Shown here: in pieces, positions 19,139-27,276 of the stretch
Position numbering within the stretch: the stretch's first letter is position 1
Layout of the letters: the number at the start of each line of letters is the position of its first letter
Assembly: GCF_000189535.1 (NCBI RefSeq)
Contig: NC_015145.1
Coordinates: 62,001-126,000 of the forward strand
Reading direction: 5' to 3'
From: Pseudarthrobacter phenanthrenivorans Sphe3
GTDB lineage: Bacteria; Actinomycetota; Actinomycetes; Actinomycetales; Micrococcaceae
Length of the DNA: 64,000 nucleotides
Made by a program: the position numbers and the translations under genes
The notes under the pieces: model-generated
What the model was told of the DNA's origin: nothing
The model's input: the letters and a program-made list of their open reading frames with translations, nothing else
The model's database searches: none

Positions 19139-19945
19139 CTAGTAAACGGAGCCTTCCAGCAGTTCCGACAGCCTTCCGGCGGCGCGGCGCAGTTCCGGGA
19201 CGCCCGCTTTCAACGTTGCCTCAGTGGCCGCCTCGACCGGGCTGGTGAGGGAGATGGATTCGCTCGGGCGGCGCCCTGCCCTGTTGGGCACCGCAACGGC
19301 TATGGAGAGGACACCTGTGGCCCGCTCGTCTTCCGAGTAGGCGTATTCAGCCCCGGGTTCGGGCAGCCGGGAGCGCAGCGCGGCTGCTGTCAGCCCCGAA
19401 TCCTCATGGCCGCCTGCGGCAGCCGCGGCAACCACCTGCTGAAGCTCGTCGTCGGACGCTGAAGCGAGCAGGATCTTGCCGGCAGCGCCCAGCGTGAGGG
19501 GCAGGCGCTTGCCCAGCGGAAGGTCGTAGCGCAGGGGAGCCTCGCCGTCCACACGGGCCACCAGGATCCGCTCAAAACCCAGCCTGGTATAGAGCGAGGC
19601 CGTTAATCCGGTCTGTGAGGCAACCTGCTGGAGGATTGGCCGGGCGGCGACGACGAGGGGATCGTTCTCCAGGAAGCTCCTTGCCGCCGGCAGGACGGCG
19701 GGCCCGATCCGGTAGGACTTGTCCGTCTGGCTCACCATGCCGAAATCCTGCAGCACCCGCAGGATCCGCAGGGTTGTGGGGAGGCTCATTCCGCAGGCCT
19801 TGGCCAGGTCGCTAAGCCGCTGAGGACGCTCTGCCCGCTGCAGTTCCGCAAAAACCTCCAAAGCCCGCGAGAGGGACCGCATGTTGGAGGTTTTCGGCCC
19901 CTCCTCAGCCGGGACCCCGAGAGAGGGGGTAGTCGTCGTCGCCAT
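19139..19945 (-). CDS. IclR-family transcriptional regulator
   Basis: A 268-residue IclR-type protein. The N-terminal winged helix-turn-helix (residues 23-80) has the typical LSRALEVFAELQ, LSDLAKACGMSLPTTLRILRVL and a wing ending YRIGP; the C-terminal effector domain (about 100-265) has the LPLTLGAAGKILLA and GVLSIAVAVPN blocks. It is divergent from the TctB gene and very likely controls the transporter/catabolic operon. Two near-identical 15-base sites lie in the shared promoter region, one immediately before its own start. Confidence 0.93.
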   Translation of the reverse strand: MATTTTPSLGVPAEEGPKTSNMRSLSRALEVFAELQRAERPQRLSDLAKACGMSLPTTLRILRVLQDFGMVSQTDKSYRIGPAVLPAARSFLENDPLVVAARPILQQVASQTGLTASLYTRLGFERILVARVDGEAPLRYDLPLGKRLPLTLGAAGKILLASASDDELQQVVAAAAAGGHEDSGLTAAALRSRLPEPGAEYAYSEDERATGVLSIAVAVPNRAGRRPSESISLTSPVEAATEATLKAGVPELRRAAGRLSELLEGSVY

Positions 19946-19947
19946 CC

Positions 19948-19962
19948 TTTCATTCTATGTAA
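19948..19962 (+). promoter_or_regulatory. Putative IclR operator copy 1
   Basis: TTTCATTCTATGTAA lies three bases upstream of the iclR-type gene's start codon. It matches the second copy at 20022-20036 at 13 of 15 positions. The position suggests autoregulation. The repeat is seen; the binding protein is inferred. Confidence 0.5.
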
Positions 19963-19973
19963 CTTCCTTGCGC

Positions 19974-20002
19974 TTGACAGTGGATGTGGCTCCTGTCACT
20001 AT
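19974..20002 (+). promoter_or_regulatory. Candidate promoter of the tct operon
   Basis: TTGACA (19974-19979, perfect -35) is followed after 17 bases by CACTAT (19997-20002, weak -10). It lies between the two putative IclR sites and points at TctB. The -10 match is poor, so this is tentative. Confidence 0.4.
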
Positions 20003-20021
20003 TTCTCTGTACGCAATATGG

Positions 20022-20036
20022 TTTCATTCTGTGAAA
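20022..20036 (+). promoter_or_regulatory. Putative IclR operator copy 2
   Basis: TTTCATTCTGTGAAA is a palindrome with 5-bp arms (TTTCA/TGAAA) and a 5-base centre, 41 bases before the TctB start. It is the better-formed of the two copies and probably the main operator. Confidence 0.5.
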
Positions 20037-20076
20037 TGTAACGACGCAGGGTGAAAAGAAGCAGTGAGAAGGAATC

Positions 20077-20580
20077 ATGACAACGGAGTCAGTAACGGCC
20101 GCCCCGAAGAGCGCCACCCGCGTGGCACCCTCCGTGCTGGCCGGCATCGGCGCTTTCGCCGCCGTCGGAGTCTACGTCCTGGTCAGTTCGATCGAGCTCG
20201 GACTCTGGACGTCACTGGGACCCGGCCCGGGGTTGTTCCCCTTCGCCATGGGTGCCGTCCTGGCAACGATGTCCGTCGTCTGGCTTCTCCAGGAGCTCCG
20301 CCGCCCGAGTGAAACAACGGAAGGTGTTGACCGCGGTCTGGTGATCGCCGTCGTCACCAGCCTGGTGGTCCTCGCGGCTGTGATGGATCTGCTCGGCTTC
20401 CAGCTGAGCATGTTCCTGTTCCTGATGTACCACCTGAAGCTGCGCGGCGGCAGGCGCTGGCCCTCCTCCCTGATCACCTCCCTCGCCGGCAGCGTGGGTG
20501 CGTTCTACGCCTTCAACTACGGCCTGAATGTCGCACTGCCCGTCTCGGCTTTCCCCCTGCTGAACACGATCGGACTCTGA
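20077..20580 (+). CDS. tctB: Tripartite tricarboxylate transporter small membrane subunit TctB
   Basis: A 167-residue protein with four hydrophobic segments and the TctB pattern: a first helix with GAFAAVGVYVLVSSIELG, the LGPGPGLFPFAMGAVLA motif, and a C-terminal pair of helices. It pairs with TctA in the inner membrane for secondary, binding-protein-dependent uptake of carboxylates. Preceded by AGAAGGA and followed by TctA two bases after its stop. Confidence 0.92.
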   Translation: MTTESVTAAPKSATRVAPSVLAGIGAFAAVGVYVLVSSIELGLWTSLGPGPGLFPFAMGAVLATMSVVWLLQELRRPSETTEGVDRGLVIAVVTSLVVLAAVMDLLGFQLSMFLFLMYHLKLRGGRRWPSSLITSLAGSVGAFYAFNYGLNVALPVSAFPLLNTIGL

Positions 20581-20582
20581 AC

Positions 20583-22085
20583 GTGGATATCTTCAACGAA
20601 CTTATGGGCGGCTTTGCGGCCGCCATGACGTGGCAAAACCTGCTCTTCGCCTTCCTCGGCTGCCTCCTGGGCACAATCATCGGCGTGCTGCCCGGCATCG
20701 GCCCGGTAGCAGGCGTGGCGCTGCTCATCCCGCTCACGCTGAACCTCGATGCGACCGGCGCGATCATCATGCTGTGCGCCATCTTCTACGGCACGGCCTA
20801 CGGCGGAACCATCACCAGCGTCCTGCTGAACACTCCCGGCGAGGCTGCGTCGGCCATTACCACCATCGACGGCTACGCCATGACGAAGATCGGCAAGGCC
20901 GGAGCCGCGCTGACCATCGCCGCCGTTGGATCCTTCGTTGGCGGCACGGTGGCCACCCTCGGCCTGGTGGCGGCAGCCAAACCGCTTGGCGAACTGGGTC
21001 TGCTGGTCGGCCCGCCCGAGTTTTTCGCGCTGATGGTGGTGGGCATCTCCCTGCTCGTGGCGCTCGCCGGCAAGTCCATGGTCAAAGCGGTCATCTCCGG
21101 CGCTCTCGGCCTGCTGATCGCCATGGTGGGCATCGACCCCGTCGCCGGCGCGCCCCGCTTCACCTTCGGTATGGACCGGCTCCTGGACGGCGTCAGCTTT
21201 GTGGCCGTGATCGTGGGCGTCTTCGGCCTGTCCGAGCTGCTCTCCTACAAAAAAGGCAGCACCACCCCCACCGTGCATGCCCCGAACTTCCGTTCCCTGC
21301 TTCCCACCGGCAAGGAATGGCGCCGGAGTGCACCCGCCATGGCCCGCGGCACTGGTATCGGCTTTGGCCTGGGCCTTATCCCGGGTATGACCGGTTCGGT
21401 GTCATCCCTGCTTGCCTACGGCGCGGAGAAGAAGTTCTCCCGCCACCGCAATGAACTTGGCAAGGGTGCCATCGAAGGCGTGGCCGGTCCGGAGACGGCC
21501 AACAACTCCCATGCAAATGCTGCACTGATCCCGCTGTTCACCCTGGGCATTCCGGCATCCCCCACCATCGCCGTGCTGATGGGTGCGTTCCTTCAGCAGG
21601 GCCTTACCCCGGGGCCGACCCTCTTCACCGAACACTCCGAAATCGCGTGGGCCATTATCGCCAGCCTCTTCATCGGAAACCTGCTCCTGCTGGTCCTGAA
21701 CGTTCCCCTGGTGGGCCTGTGGACCTCCATCCTCCGGGTTCCCACCACCATCCTCACGGCCCTGATCCTGCTCTTTATGGTCATCGGCGCCTACACCATC
21801 AACTTCAGCGTCTTCGATGTCTTCGTGATGATCGGTTTCGGCCTCCTTGGCCTCGCCCTCCGGCACCTGGACATCCCGCTGGCACCCATGGTGCTCACCC
21901 TTGTCCTCGGCCCCCTGATGGAACGTTCCCTGCGGGAATCCCTGGAAATTTCACAGGGCGACTTCAGCATCTTCACCAGCCGCCCCATCTCCGCGGTCCT
22001 GATCGGACTCGGCATCCTGATCGTCTTCAGCCCGCTCCTCAAGCTCCGCAAGCCCAAGGCGCTCAACGAAGACCCCGAAACCTAA
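20583..22085 (+). CDS. tctA: Tripartite tricarboxylate transporter large permease TctA
   Basis: A 500-residue polytopic permease (PF01970) with conserved LGTIIGVLPGIGPVAGVALLIPLT, AIFYGTAYGGTITSVLLNTPGEAAS and ANNSHANAALIPLFTLGIPASPTIAVLMGA blocks. The GTG start follows the TctB stop by two bases. TctA is the translocation channel; the substrate (citrate, aromatic acids, dicarboxylates) is set mainly by TctC and cannot be read from sequence. Confidence 0.95.
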   Translation: MDIFNELMGGFAAAMTWQNLLFAFLGCLLGTIIGVLPGIGPVAGVALLIPLTLNLDATGAIIMLCAIFYGTAYGGTITSVLLNTPGEAASAITTIDGYAMTKIGKAGAALTIAAVGSFVGGTVATLGLVAAAKPLGELGLLVGPPEFFALMVVGISLLVALAGKSMVKAVISGALGLLIAMVGIDPVAGAPRFTFGMDRLLDGVSFVAVIVGVFGLSELLSYKKGSTTPTVHAPNFRSLLPTGKEWRRSAPAMARGTGIGFGLGLIPGMTGSVSSLLAYGAEKKFSRHRNELGKGAIEGVAGPETANNSHANAALIPLFTLGIPASPTIAVLMGAFLQQGLTPGPTLFTEHSEIAWAIIASLFIGNLLLLVLNVPLVGLWTSILRVPTTILTALILLFMVIGAYTINFSVFDVFVMIGFGLLGLALRHLDIPLAPMVLTLVLGPLMERSLRESLEISQGDFSIFTSRPISAVLIGLGILIVFSPLLKLRKPKALNEDPET

Positions 22086-22131
22086 AACCCCTCCGCGCTA
22101 CTCCCCAAAACCCCTTCAAAGGAGAAGAACC

Positions 22132-23133
22132 ATGAAAACCCGTTTCCGCATCGCCGCCCTCGCGGCAGCATCCCTCATTGCACTCACCGGTTGCGGCGCC
22201 AACGCCGGAACCACCACCGCCGCCGGCGGCGACTTCCCGAAGAAGGGCAAGACCATAGACCTCGTGGTGGCCTTCTCCTCGGGCGGTGCCGTGGACACGG
22301 CCGCCAGGCTCATCCAGCCAATCCTGGAAAAGGAACTTGGCACCAACGTCGAGGTCATCAACAAGCCCGGCGCCGGCGGGCAGATCGGCTACACCCAGCT
22401 GACCAGCGCGGCCCCGGACGGCTACACCATCGGTGCCACCGGCTCCCCGTCCGTGGTGGTTTCGCCCCTGGACCCCTCCCGCGGTGCGAAGTACACCCGC
22501 GACAGCTTCCAGCCGCTGGGCCGCCAGGTCATCGACCCCGCCGTCATTGCCGTACAGCCGGACAGCCCGTACCAGAACCTGAAGGAGCTCCTGGACGCCG
22601 CCAAGGCAAGCCCCAAGTCCATGACTGCCAGCACCACCGGCCTCCAGACCGGTGAGCACTTCGCCATGGCGCAGATCCAGGAAGTTACCGGTGCTGAGTT
22701 CGCCCCCGTCCACTTCTCCGAAGGCGCGTCCCAGGCCACCACGGCATTCCTCGGCAAGCACGTTGACATCCTTGTGGCCAACGTCAGCGACGTGACGGAC
22801 CTGACCAAGCAGGGTAAGGCCCGCGTCCTGGGGGTCATGACCTCCGAGCGGTCCCCGTCGCTGCCGGACGTTCCCACGTTCAAGGAGTCCGGCTACGAAG
22901 TGGAAGCCGGAACGGCCCGCGGCTACTCAGCACCCGCCGGGCTGCCGGACGAGGTGGCCAAGAAGCTTGAAGCTGCCATCAAGACGGCCATCGAAGACCC
23001 TGCAGTGAAGCAGAAGATGAACGACCTGGGCCTGCAGACCAGCTACCTCTCGGGCGAGGACTACAAGCAGTTCTGGGCCGGGCAGGAAGAGGACTTCAAG
23101 AAGGTCCTGCCGCTGGTCCAGAAGACCGACTAG
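22132..23133 (+). CDS. tctC: Tripartite tricarboxylate transporter substrate-binding lipoprotein TctC
   Basis: A 333-residue Bug/TctC-family binding protein. The lipobox LTGC puts the lipidated cysteine at residue 21, as expected for a Gram-positive anchored form. The mature part has KTIDLVVAFSSGGAVDTAARLI (ligand loop), NVEVINKPGAGGQIGYTQL and the ERSPSLPDVPTFKESGY block typical of the family. It captures the substrate for TctA/TctB. Confidence 0.95.
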   Translation: MKTRFRIAALAAASLIALTGCGANAGTTTAAGGDFPKKGKTIDLVVAFSSGGAVDTAARLIQPILEKELGTNVEVINKPGAGGQIGYTQLTSAAPDGYTIGATGSPSVVVSPLDPSRGAKYTRDSFQPLGRQVIDPAVIAVQPDSPYQNLKELLDAAKASPKSMTASTTGLQTGEHFAMAQIQEVTGAEFAPVHFSEGASQATTAFLGKHVDILVANVSDVTDLTKQGKARVLGVMTSERSPSLPDVPTFKESGYEVEAGTARGYSAPAGLPDEVAKKLEAAIKTAIEDPAVKQKMNDLGLQTSYLSGEDYKQFWAGQEEDFKKVLPLVQKTD

Positions 23134-23167
23134 ACCCTCCCGCACTTACCGGACGGAAGAAACCATC

Positions 23168-23797
23168 ATGACAACCCCAGCCATCGACACCGTCGACGCC
23201 GACTTCCCCCGCCCCGACCGGGACGTTGTGGAACGCCTTGCCAAGCTTCCCGCCGCCAACATCGGTGATGCAATGGACCGGCTCGGCGTTGCTGACTCCG
23301 CCATCCAGGCCATTTGGCCGGGGGCCGTCCTCGCCGGTCCTGCCTTCACGGTGTGGACCCGGCCCGGGGACAACCAGGGCATCCACAAGGCTCTTAAACT
23401 GGCCCGACCCGGCGACGTGATTGTGGTCGCTGGCGGCGGCGACGCCTCCCGCGCCCTCCTTGGCGAACTGATTGGCGAGCGTGCCATCAACCTTGGCATC
23501 GCCGGCTTCGCCCTGGACGGAGCAGCGCGCGACGCCGAAGCGCTGGGTGAGATTGGCATGCCCGTCTTCGCCAGGGCTACTTCCCCCGCGGGCCCCTACA
23601 AGGACGGTCCCTTCCGCCTGGGGACACCGCTGGCCTTCGGCGGCGTCCCTGTCCTGCCGGGCGACGTGATCATCGGCGACTCTGACGGTGTGGTGGTGGT
23701 TCCGCGTGAGCAGGCAGCAGCCGTCGCCGAGGCCGCCGAAGCAGTCTTCGCCGACGAAACCAACCGCCGCCAGGCCATCGTCGCAGCGCGCGGCTAA
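23168..23797 (+). CDS. RraA-like aldolase/decarboxylase family protein
   Basis: A 209-residue RraA/HMG-aldolase fold protein. NIGDAMDRLG near the start, AGPAFTVWT, VIVVAGGGDASRALLGEL and the metal-site block LGIAGFALDGAARDAEAL match class II aldolases of the 4-carboxy-4-hydroxy-2-oxoadipate / 4-hydroxy-4-methyl-2-oxoglutarate group, which also decarboxylate oxaloacetate. The active-site Arg and Asp (GAARD) are present, so an enzymatic rather than RNase-inhibitor role is likely. Downstream of the TTT transporter it would split the imported acid or its product to pyruvate. Confidence 0.85.
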   Translation: MTTPAIDTVDADFPRPDRDVVERLAKLPAANIGDAMDRLGVADSAIQAIWPGAVLAGPAFTVWTRPGDNQGIHKALKLARPGDVIVVAGGGDASRALLGELIGERAINLGIAGFALDGAARDAEALGEIGMPVFARATSPAGPYKDGPFRLGTPLAFGGVPVLPGDVIIGDSDGVVVVPREQAAAVAEAAEAVFADETNRRQAIVAARG

Positions 23798-23819
23798 AGC
23801 AAGAAAGACAGAGAGAACC

Positions 23820-24599
23820 ATGACAGCAGTGACCGTTATTGGCCTCGGCGAAGCCGGAGCCACCTACGCCGCGGCACTCCACGCCGCAGGCCACAACGTC
23901 ACGGGCTTTGACCCCGTGGCTCCCACCACACCTGCCGGCGTCACCCGCGCCTCCACTGCCGCCGAGGCCTGCACCGGCGCCGACATCGTCCTGGTGATGA
24001 CGGGCGCCGCCGCGGCACGCAGCGTCGCGGAGGAGTGCCTTCCGGTCCTGGCGGCCGGCAGCTGCTACGCGGACTTCACCTCCTCATCCCCAGGTGTGAT
24101 GCGCGAACTCGGGCAGCTTCCGGGCAAGGCCGACTTCGCCGACGTAGCCATCCTTGGACCCGTCTCGGCTTTGGGGGAGAAGACACCCCTGATGGTCAGC
24201 GGACCGGGTGCGCAGGCTGTGGCGGACCTCCTCGCCCCGCTGGGCGTCGACGTCGAAATTGCCGAGGGCGAACCCGGGGCAGCCATGGCCCACAAGCTCC
24301 TGCGCAGCGTCCTGATGAAAGGCTTCGCCTCCGTAGTGGTCGAGGCCGTGACGGCCGGCCGCGCCGCCGGACTCGAAGACTGGATCCGGGCCCAGATTGC
24401 CAGCCAGCTGGCCGGTGACGGCCAGGCCGTCATCGACAGGTTCCTCACCGGCACTGCCAAGCACGCCGTCCGCCGTTCCAAGGAAATGCAGGACACCGCC
24501 AGCTACCTAGGCGACCTTGGAGTGCCGGCCGAAATGACCAGCGCGTCCGCCGCCGCGCTGTCCCGCATCGCAATGGAAACGGCACCGGCCTTGCGCTGA
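23820..24599 (+). CDS. NAD(P)-dependent dehydrogenase, 6-phosphogluconate dehydrogenase-like
   Basis: A 259-residue protein with the N-terminal Rossmann motif VIGLGEAGATYAAAL and a C-terminal helical domain like the DUF1932 part of phosphogluconate-dehydrogenase-like oxidoreductases (GAAMAHKLLRSVLMKGFASVVVEAV, where the Lys is the usual catalytic residue). The real start is the ATG at 23820; the frame runs upstream through the RraA-like gene but that part is a shadow. It probably reduces or oxidises a hydroxy-acid intermediate of the same pathway. Confidence 0.85.
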   Translation: MTAVTVIGLGEAGATYAAALHAAGHNVTGFDPVAPTTPAGVTRASTAAEACTGADIVLVMTGAAAARSVAEECLPVLAAGSCYADFTSSSPGVMRELGQLPGKADFADVAILGPVSALGEKTPLMVSGPGAQAVADLLAPLGVDVEIAEGEPGAAMAHKLLRSVLMKGFASVVVEAVTAGRAAGLEDWIRAQIASQLAGDGQAVIDRFLTGTAKHAVRRSKEMQDTASYLGDLGVPAEMTSASAAALSRIAMETAPALR

Positions 24600-24677
24600 T
24601 CGCAGGGTCCGGCAGAATCAGGAGCGGGTATTCGTGACTGACCATATAACCGGCGTCCCGCCGTCAGGAGCAGCAGC

Positions 24678-26015
24678 ATGATCGGCATCTGGGCACTCGG
24701 CGCCTACCTTGCCGTCATCCTGTTGTGGACCACCGTGCTCAAGCGCAGCGTGGGGGAAGCCATGATCCTTGGATTCCTGGCCGTGCTTCCGTTCACGGGG
24801 GCGGCAGCGGCGCAGATCGGCTGGGATGCGCTGTACTCGGCCATCACGGACGAGATTGTCTACGCCACCATGGCCTTCGTTTTCATGGGATATCTGTTGG
24901 ACAAGACCGGGGTGCTGGACCGGCTGATCGACCTGCTGAATTCCCTGATCGGCGGGGTCAAGGGAGGGCCGGCGTGGGTGTCCACGGTAGCTTCAGCCGG
25001 CCTGGGCAGCGTGGTGCACAACCAGGCCGCCATTGCCGCAACGGTGGGTTCGGTCACCATCCCCTGGATGGAGAAATCCAAGCTGGACAAGCCCGCTGCT
25101 GCCACCCTGGTGGCGGGGAACGCGGGAATGGGCATCACGTTCCCGTTCAGCGCCTCAATGTTCGTCCTGGTGGGCTCGGCCACCGTGGGGCCCCTGCTGG
25201 ACATCAACTCGCTGGTCCTTCCGCTGCTGTTCGGCGGCCTGTGGTGCTTCCTGCACCGGCTGATCGTCACCTGGCTGCTGGTCCGCAAGAGCGGCATGGC
25301 GCCGCTGGACGCCGCCCACCGGCTGCCGGTCCGGGCCGCGTTCGGCCGCGGCTGGGCCACCCTGCTGCTGTTCATTGTGGTGGCCATCCCGCTGGTCATC
25401 ACGTCGGGCGCCATCGCCAAGGCGCTCTCGGACTGGACCGGGGGAGATGTCTCCAAGTCTGTGAGCGTGATCGTCTGGATTCCCGTGGTCCTCATCATCA
25501 CCGGACTGCTGCTGGGCCGGAAAAAGCTGCCCAGCGATGGCCGGGCGTGGTGGACCCTGTTGCAAGACTCCGCGCCGCGCTTCGGCATTGTGGGCGTCAC
25601 CGTGGTGTTCGCCTTCGCCGGTGCCAATGCCCTGGCGGCCACCGGCCTGCCGAAGCAGATGACGGAACTGCTGAACGGGATGAACCTGCCGCTGTGGCTC
25701 CTGGCCATCCTGATCGGGCTGATCGTCATTGCAGTGGCTGCGCCGCTGTCAGCGACGGCGACGATGGCCGCCGTGGGAACCGTAGGCGTTGCCGCACTGG
25801 TGGCGGCCGGGGTGCCGGCAACCACGGCAGCCGTAGCCGTCCTTGTTTTCTCCTCCTGCGAGGCGGCGGTTCCTCCGGGCGGTGCTCCGCTGTACGTGGC
25901 GTGCGGCATCGCAGACGTGGACCCGATCAAAACGTTCCTCCGGCTGTTCACCCATTACGCTCTGCCGCTGCTCGGTATCGGCGTGCTGATCATCCTCGGC
26001 ATCCTGCCCATCTAA
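24678..26015 (+). CDS. TRAP-type large permease (DctM-like) subunit
   Basis: A 445-residue membrane protein with 12 or so helices and the DctM-like pattern: MAFVFMGYLLDKTGVLDRL, GSVVHNQAAIAATVGSVTIPWM, GNAGMGITFPFSASMFVLVG. No DctP binding protein and no full-length DctQ are adjacent, unlike the classical TRAP operon at 58-61 kb. The next gene is an 84-residue, two-helix membrane protein that may replace DctQ. Together they may form a minimal transporter or a separate exchanger for the cyclase/aldolase pathway. Confidence 0.8.
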   Translation: MIGIWALGAYLAVILLWTTVLKRSVGEAMILGFLAVLPFTGAAAAQIGWDALYSAITDEIVYATMAFVFMGYLLDKTGVLDRLIDLLNSLIGGVKGGPAWVSTVASAGLGSVVHNQAAIAATVGSVTIPWMEKSKLDKPAAATLVAGNAGMGITFPFSASMFVLVGSATVGPLLDINSLVLPLLFGGLWCFLHRLIVTWLLVRKSGMAPLDAAHRLPVRAAFGRGWATLLLFIVVAIPLVITSGAIAKALSDWTGGDVSKSVSVIVWIPVVLIITGLLLGRKKLPSDGRAWWTLLQDSAPRFGIVGVTVVFAFAGANALAATGLPKQMTELLNGMNLPLWLLAILIGLIVIAVAAPLSATATMAAVGTVGVAALVAAGVPATTAAVAVLVFSSCEAAVPPGGAPLYVACGIADVDPIKTFLRLFTHYALPLLGIGVLIILGILPI

Positions 26016-26026
26016 GGACTAACACC

Positions 26027-26281
26027 ATGCACACCATCCGAAGGGCCATCGAAGTCCTCTTCGTCCTCACCCTGGCAGCGCTCCTTGCCGGCGGCATTGT
26101 GTTCGTGGCGGGGCAGGCTATCGCGTTGGTGGCCGGCCAGGGCGACTGGCTCACACTGCTCAACGACACCATCAAGGCGCCCATGTGCATCGCGGCATCC
26201 ATCTGTGCCATCGCAGGATTCCTGCTTGGCTACAAGCGGAACCAGAACCAGGAACAGCCGCAGGAAGCAGCGGCGCGGTGA
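26027..26281 (+). CDS. Small two-helix membrane protein, possible reduced DctQ
   Basis: An 84-residue protein with two hydrophobic helices (about residues 8-35 and 50-68) and a short polar, Gln/Glu-rich end. The first helix begins IRRAIEVLFVLTLAALLAGG, similar in type to the first helix of TRAP small subunits. It begins 12 bases after the large permease stop and overlaps the next gene's GTG by 4 bases. Family not securely recognised; the partner role is inferred from position. Confidence 0.6.
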   Translation: MHTIRRAIEVLFVLTLAALLAGGIVFVAGQAIALVAGQGDWLTLLNDTIKAPMCIAASICAIAGFLLGYKRNQNQEQPQEAAAR

Positions 26282-27267
26282 GGCCGCTTGCCGGCGACGA
26301 AGCCTACCCGGCGTTTGCCGAACTCCTCCGCCGGGAGGGCGCATTGGCGGGGACCTCCTGGGGCCTGTTTCCGGACGCAACCCGCGGGACGCCGTCGTTC
26401 ATTACTCCCCAGGCGGTGGTGGAGGCGCGGAACTGTATCCGCACCGGCACTGCCTTTGGCCTGGACTATCCGGCCGATGCCTTCGATCCAGGCATGTCCC
26501 TGAAGCGGGGGGCGCCCCGGCACACCATCTACTCCTCGCACCCGGCCCACCGTGACGACTTCCTGGACGGCTACTACCTGCAGGGGTCCAGCCAGATCGA
26601 CGGGCTGCGGCACCGCCGGGCCGACGACGTCGGCTTCTACAACGGCACGCCCGACGAGCGGATCACCGAGGGCACCCCGGACCTCGGCATCCAGGAATGG
26701 GCGGACAGCCCCATCGTGGGCAGGGGAGTACTGCTGGACCTGGCCGGGTACCGCGCCGCGCAGGGCAACCCCATCGACCATGACGCCGGTGAGCCCCTGG
26801 GCCTTGACCTGATCGAAGCGGTGCTGGATTCGCAGTCCGTGAACCTCCGCCAGGGGGACATCCTGATGCTGCACACCGGCTGGTCCGAGTGGTTCCTGGG
26901 CCTGCCGGCGGAGGAAAAACAGCGCATGCAGGAGAGCCGGCGGGCCACGGGCGTCGCCCAGTCGGAGGAGTTCGTCGCCTGGGCGTGGGATCAACGGCTC
27001 TCGCTCCTTGCCGCGGACAATTTCGCCTTCGAATGCTTGCCTGCCCTGCCGTCCAGTCCCTACCGTGAGTCCGCTCCAAATGACCACGGCATGATGCACC
27101 AGCAGCTGCTCGCCAAGCTGGGCATGCCGCTGGGGGAGCTTTGGCGGCTCGGGCCCCTCGCACGGCACATGCGCAGCACGGGCCAGTGGGACGCCTTCAT
27201 CACCGTCAAGCCACTGAATATCACCGGCGGGACGGGATCACCTGCAAATGCCACTGCGCTGATGTAA
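26278..27267 (+). CDS. Cyclase-family hydrolase (PF04199-like)
   Basis: A 329-residue protein starting at the GTG that overlaps the previous stop (GTGA). The metal-binding block GSSQIDGLRHRRAD (about residue 95) matches the 'G-[TS]-x-x-D-x-x-x-H' pattern of the larger cyclase-family (kynurenine-formamidase-like) hydrolases, and DNFAFECLP plus NDHGMMHQQLLAKLGMPLGE are typical C-terminal blocks. Members hydrolyse cyclic amides or lactones with a divalent metal. It is the last gene of the IclR-controlled operon and may open a lactone ring to give the acid that the other enzymes use. Confidence 0.82.
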   Translation: MRPLAGDEAYPAFAELLRREGALAGTSWGLFPDATRGTPSFITPQAVVEARNCIRTGTAFGLDYPADAFDPGMSLKRGAPRHTIYSSHPAHRDDFLDGYYLQGSSQIDGLRHRRADDVGFYNGTPDERITEGTPDLGIQEWADSPIVGRGVLLDLAGYRAAQGNPIDHDAGEPLGLDLIEAVLDSQSVNLRQGDILMLHTGWSEWFLGLPAEEKQRMQESRRATGVAQSEEFVAWAWDQRLSLLAADNFAFECLPALPSSPYRESAPNDHGMMHQQLLAKLGMPLGELWRLGPLARHMRSTGQWDAFITVKPLNITGGTGSPANATALM

Positions 27268-27276
27268 GGACTGCTT

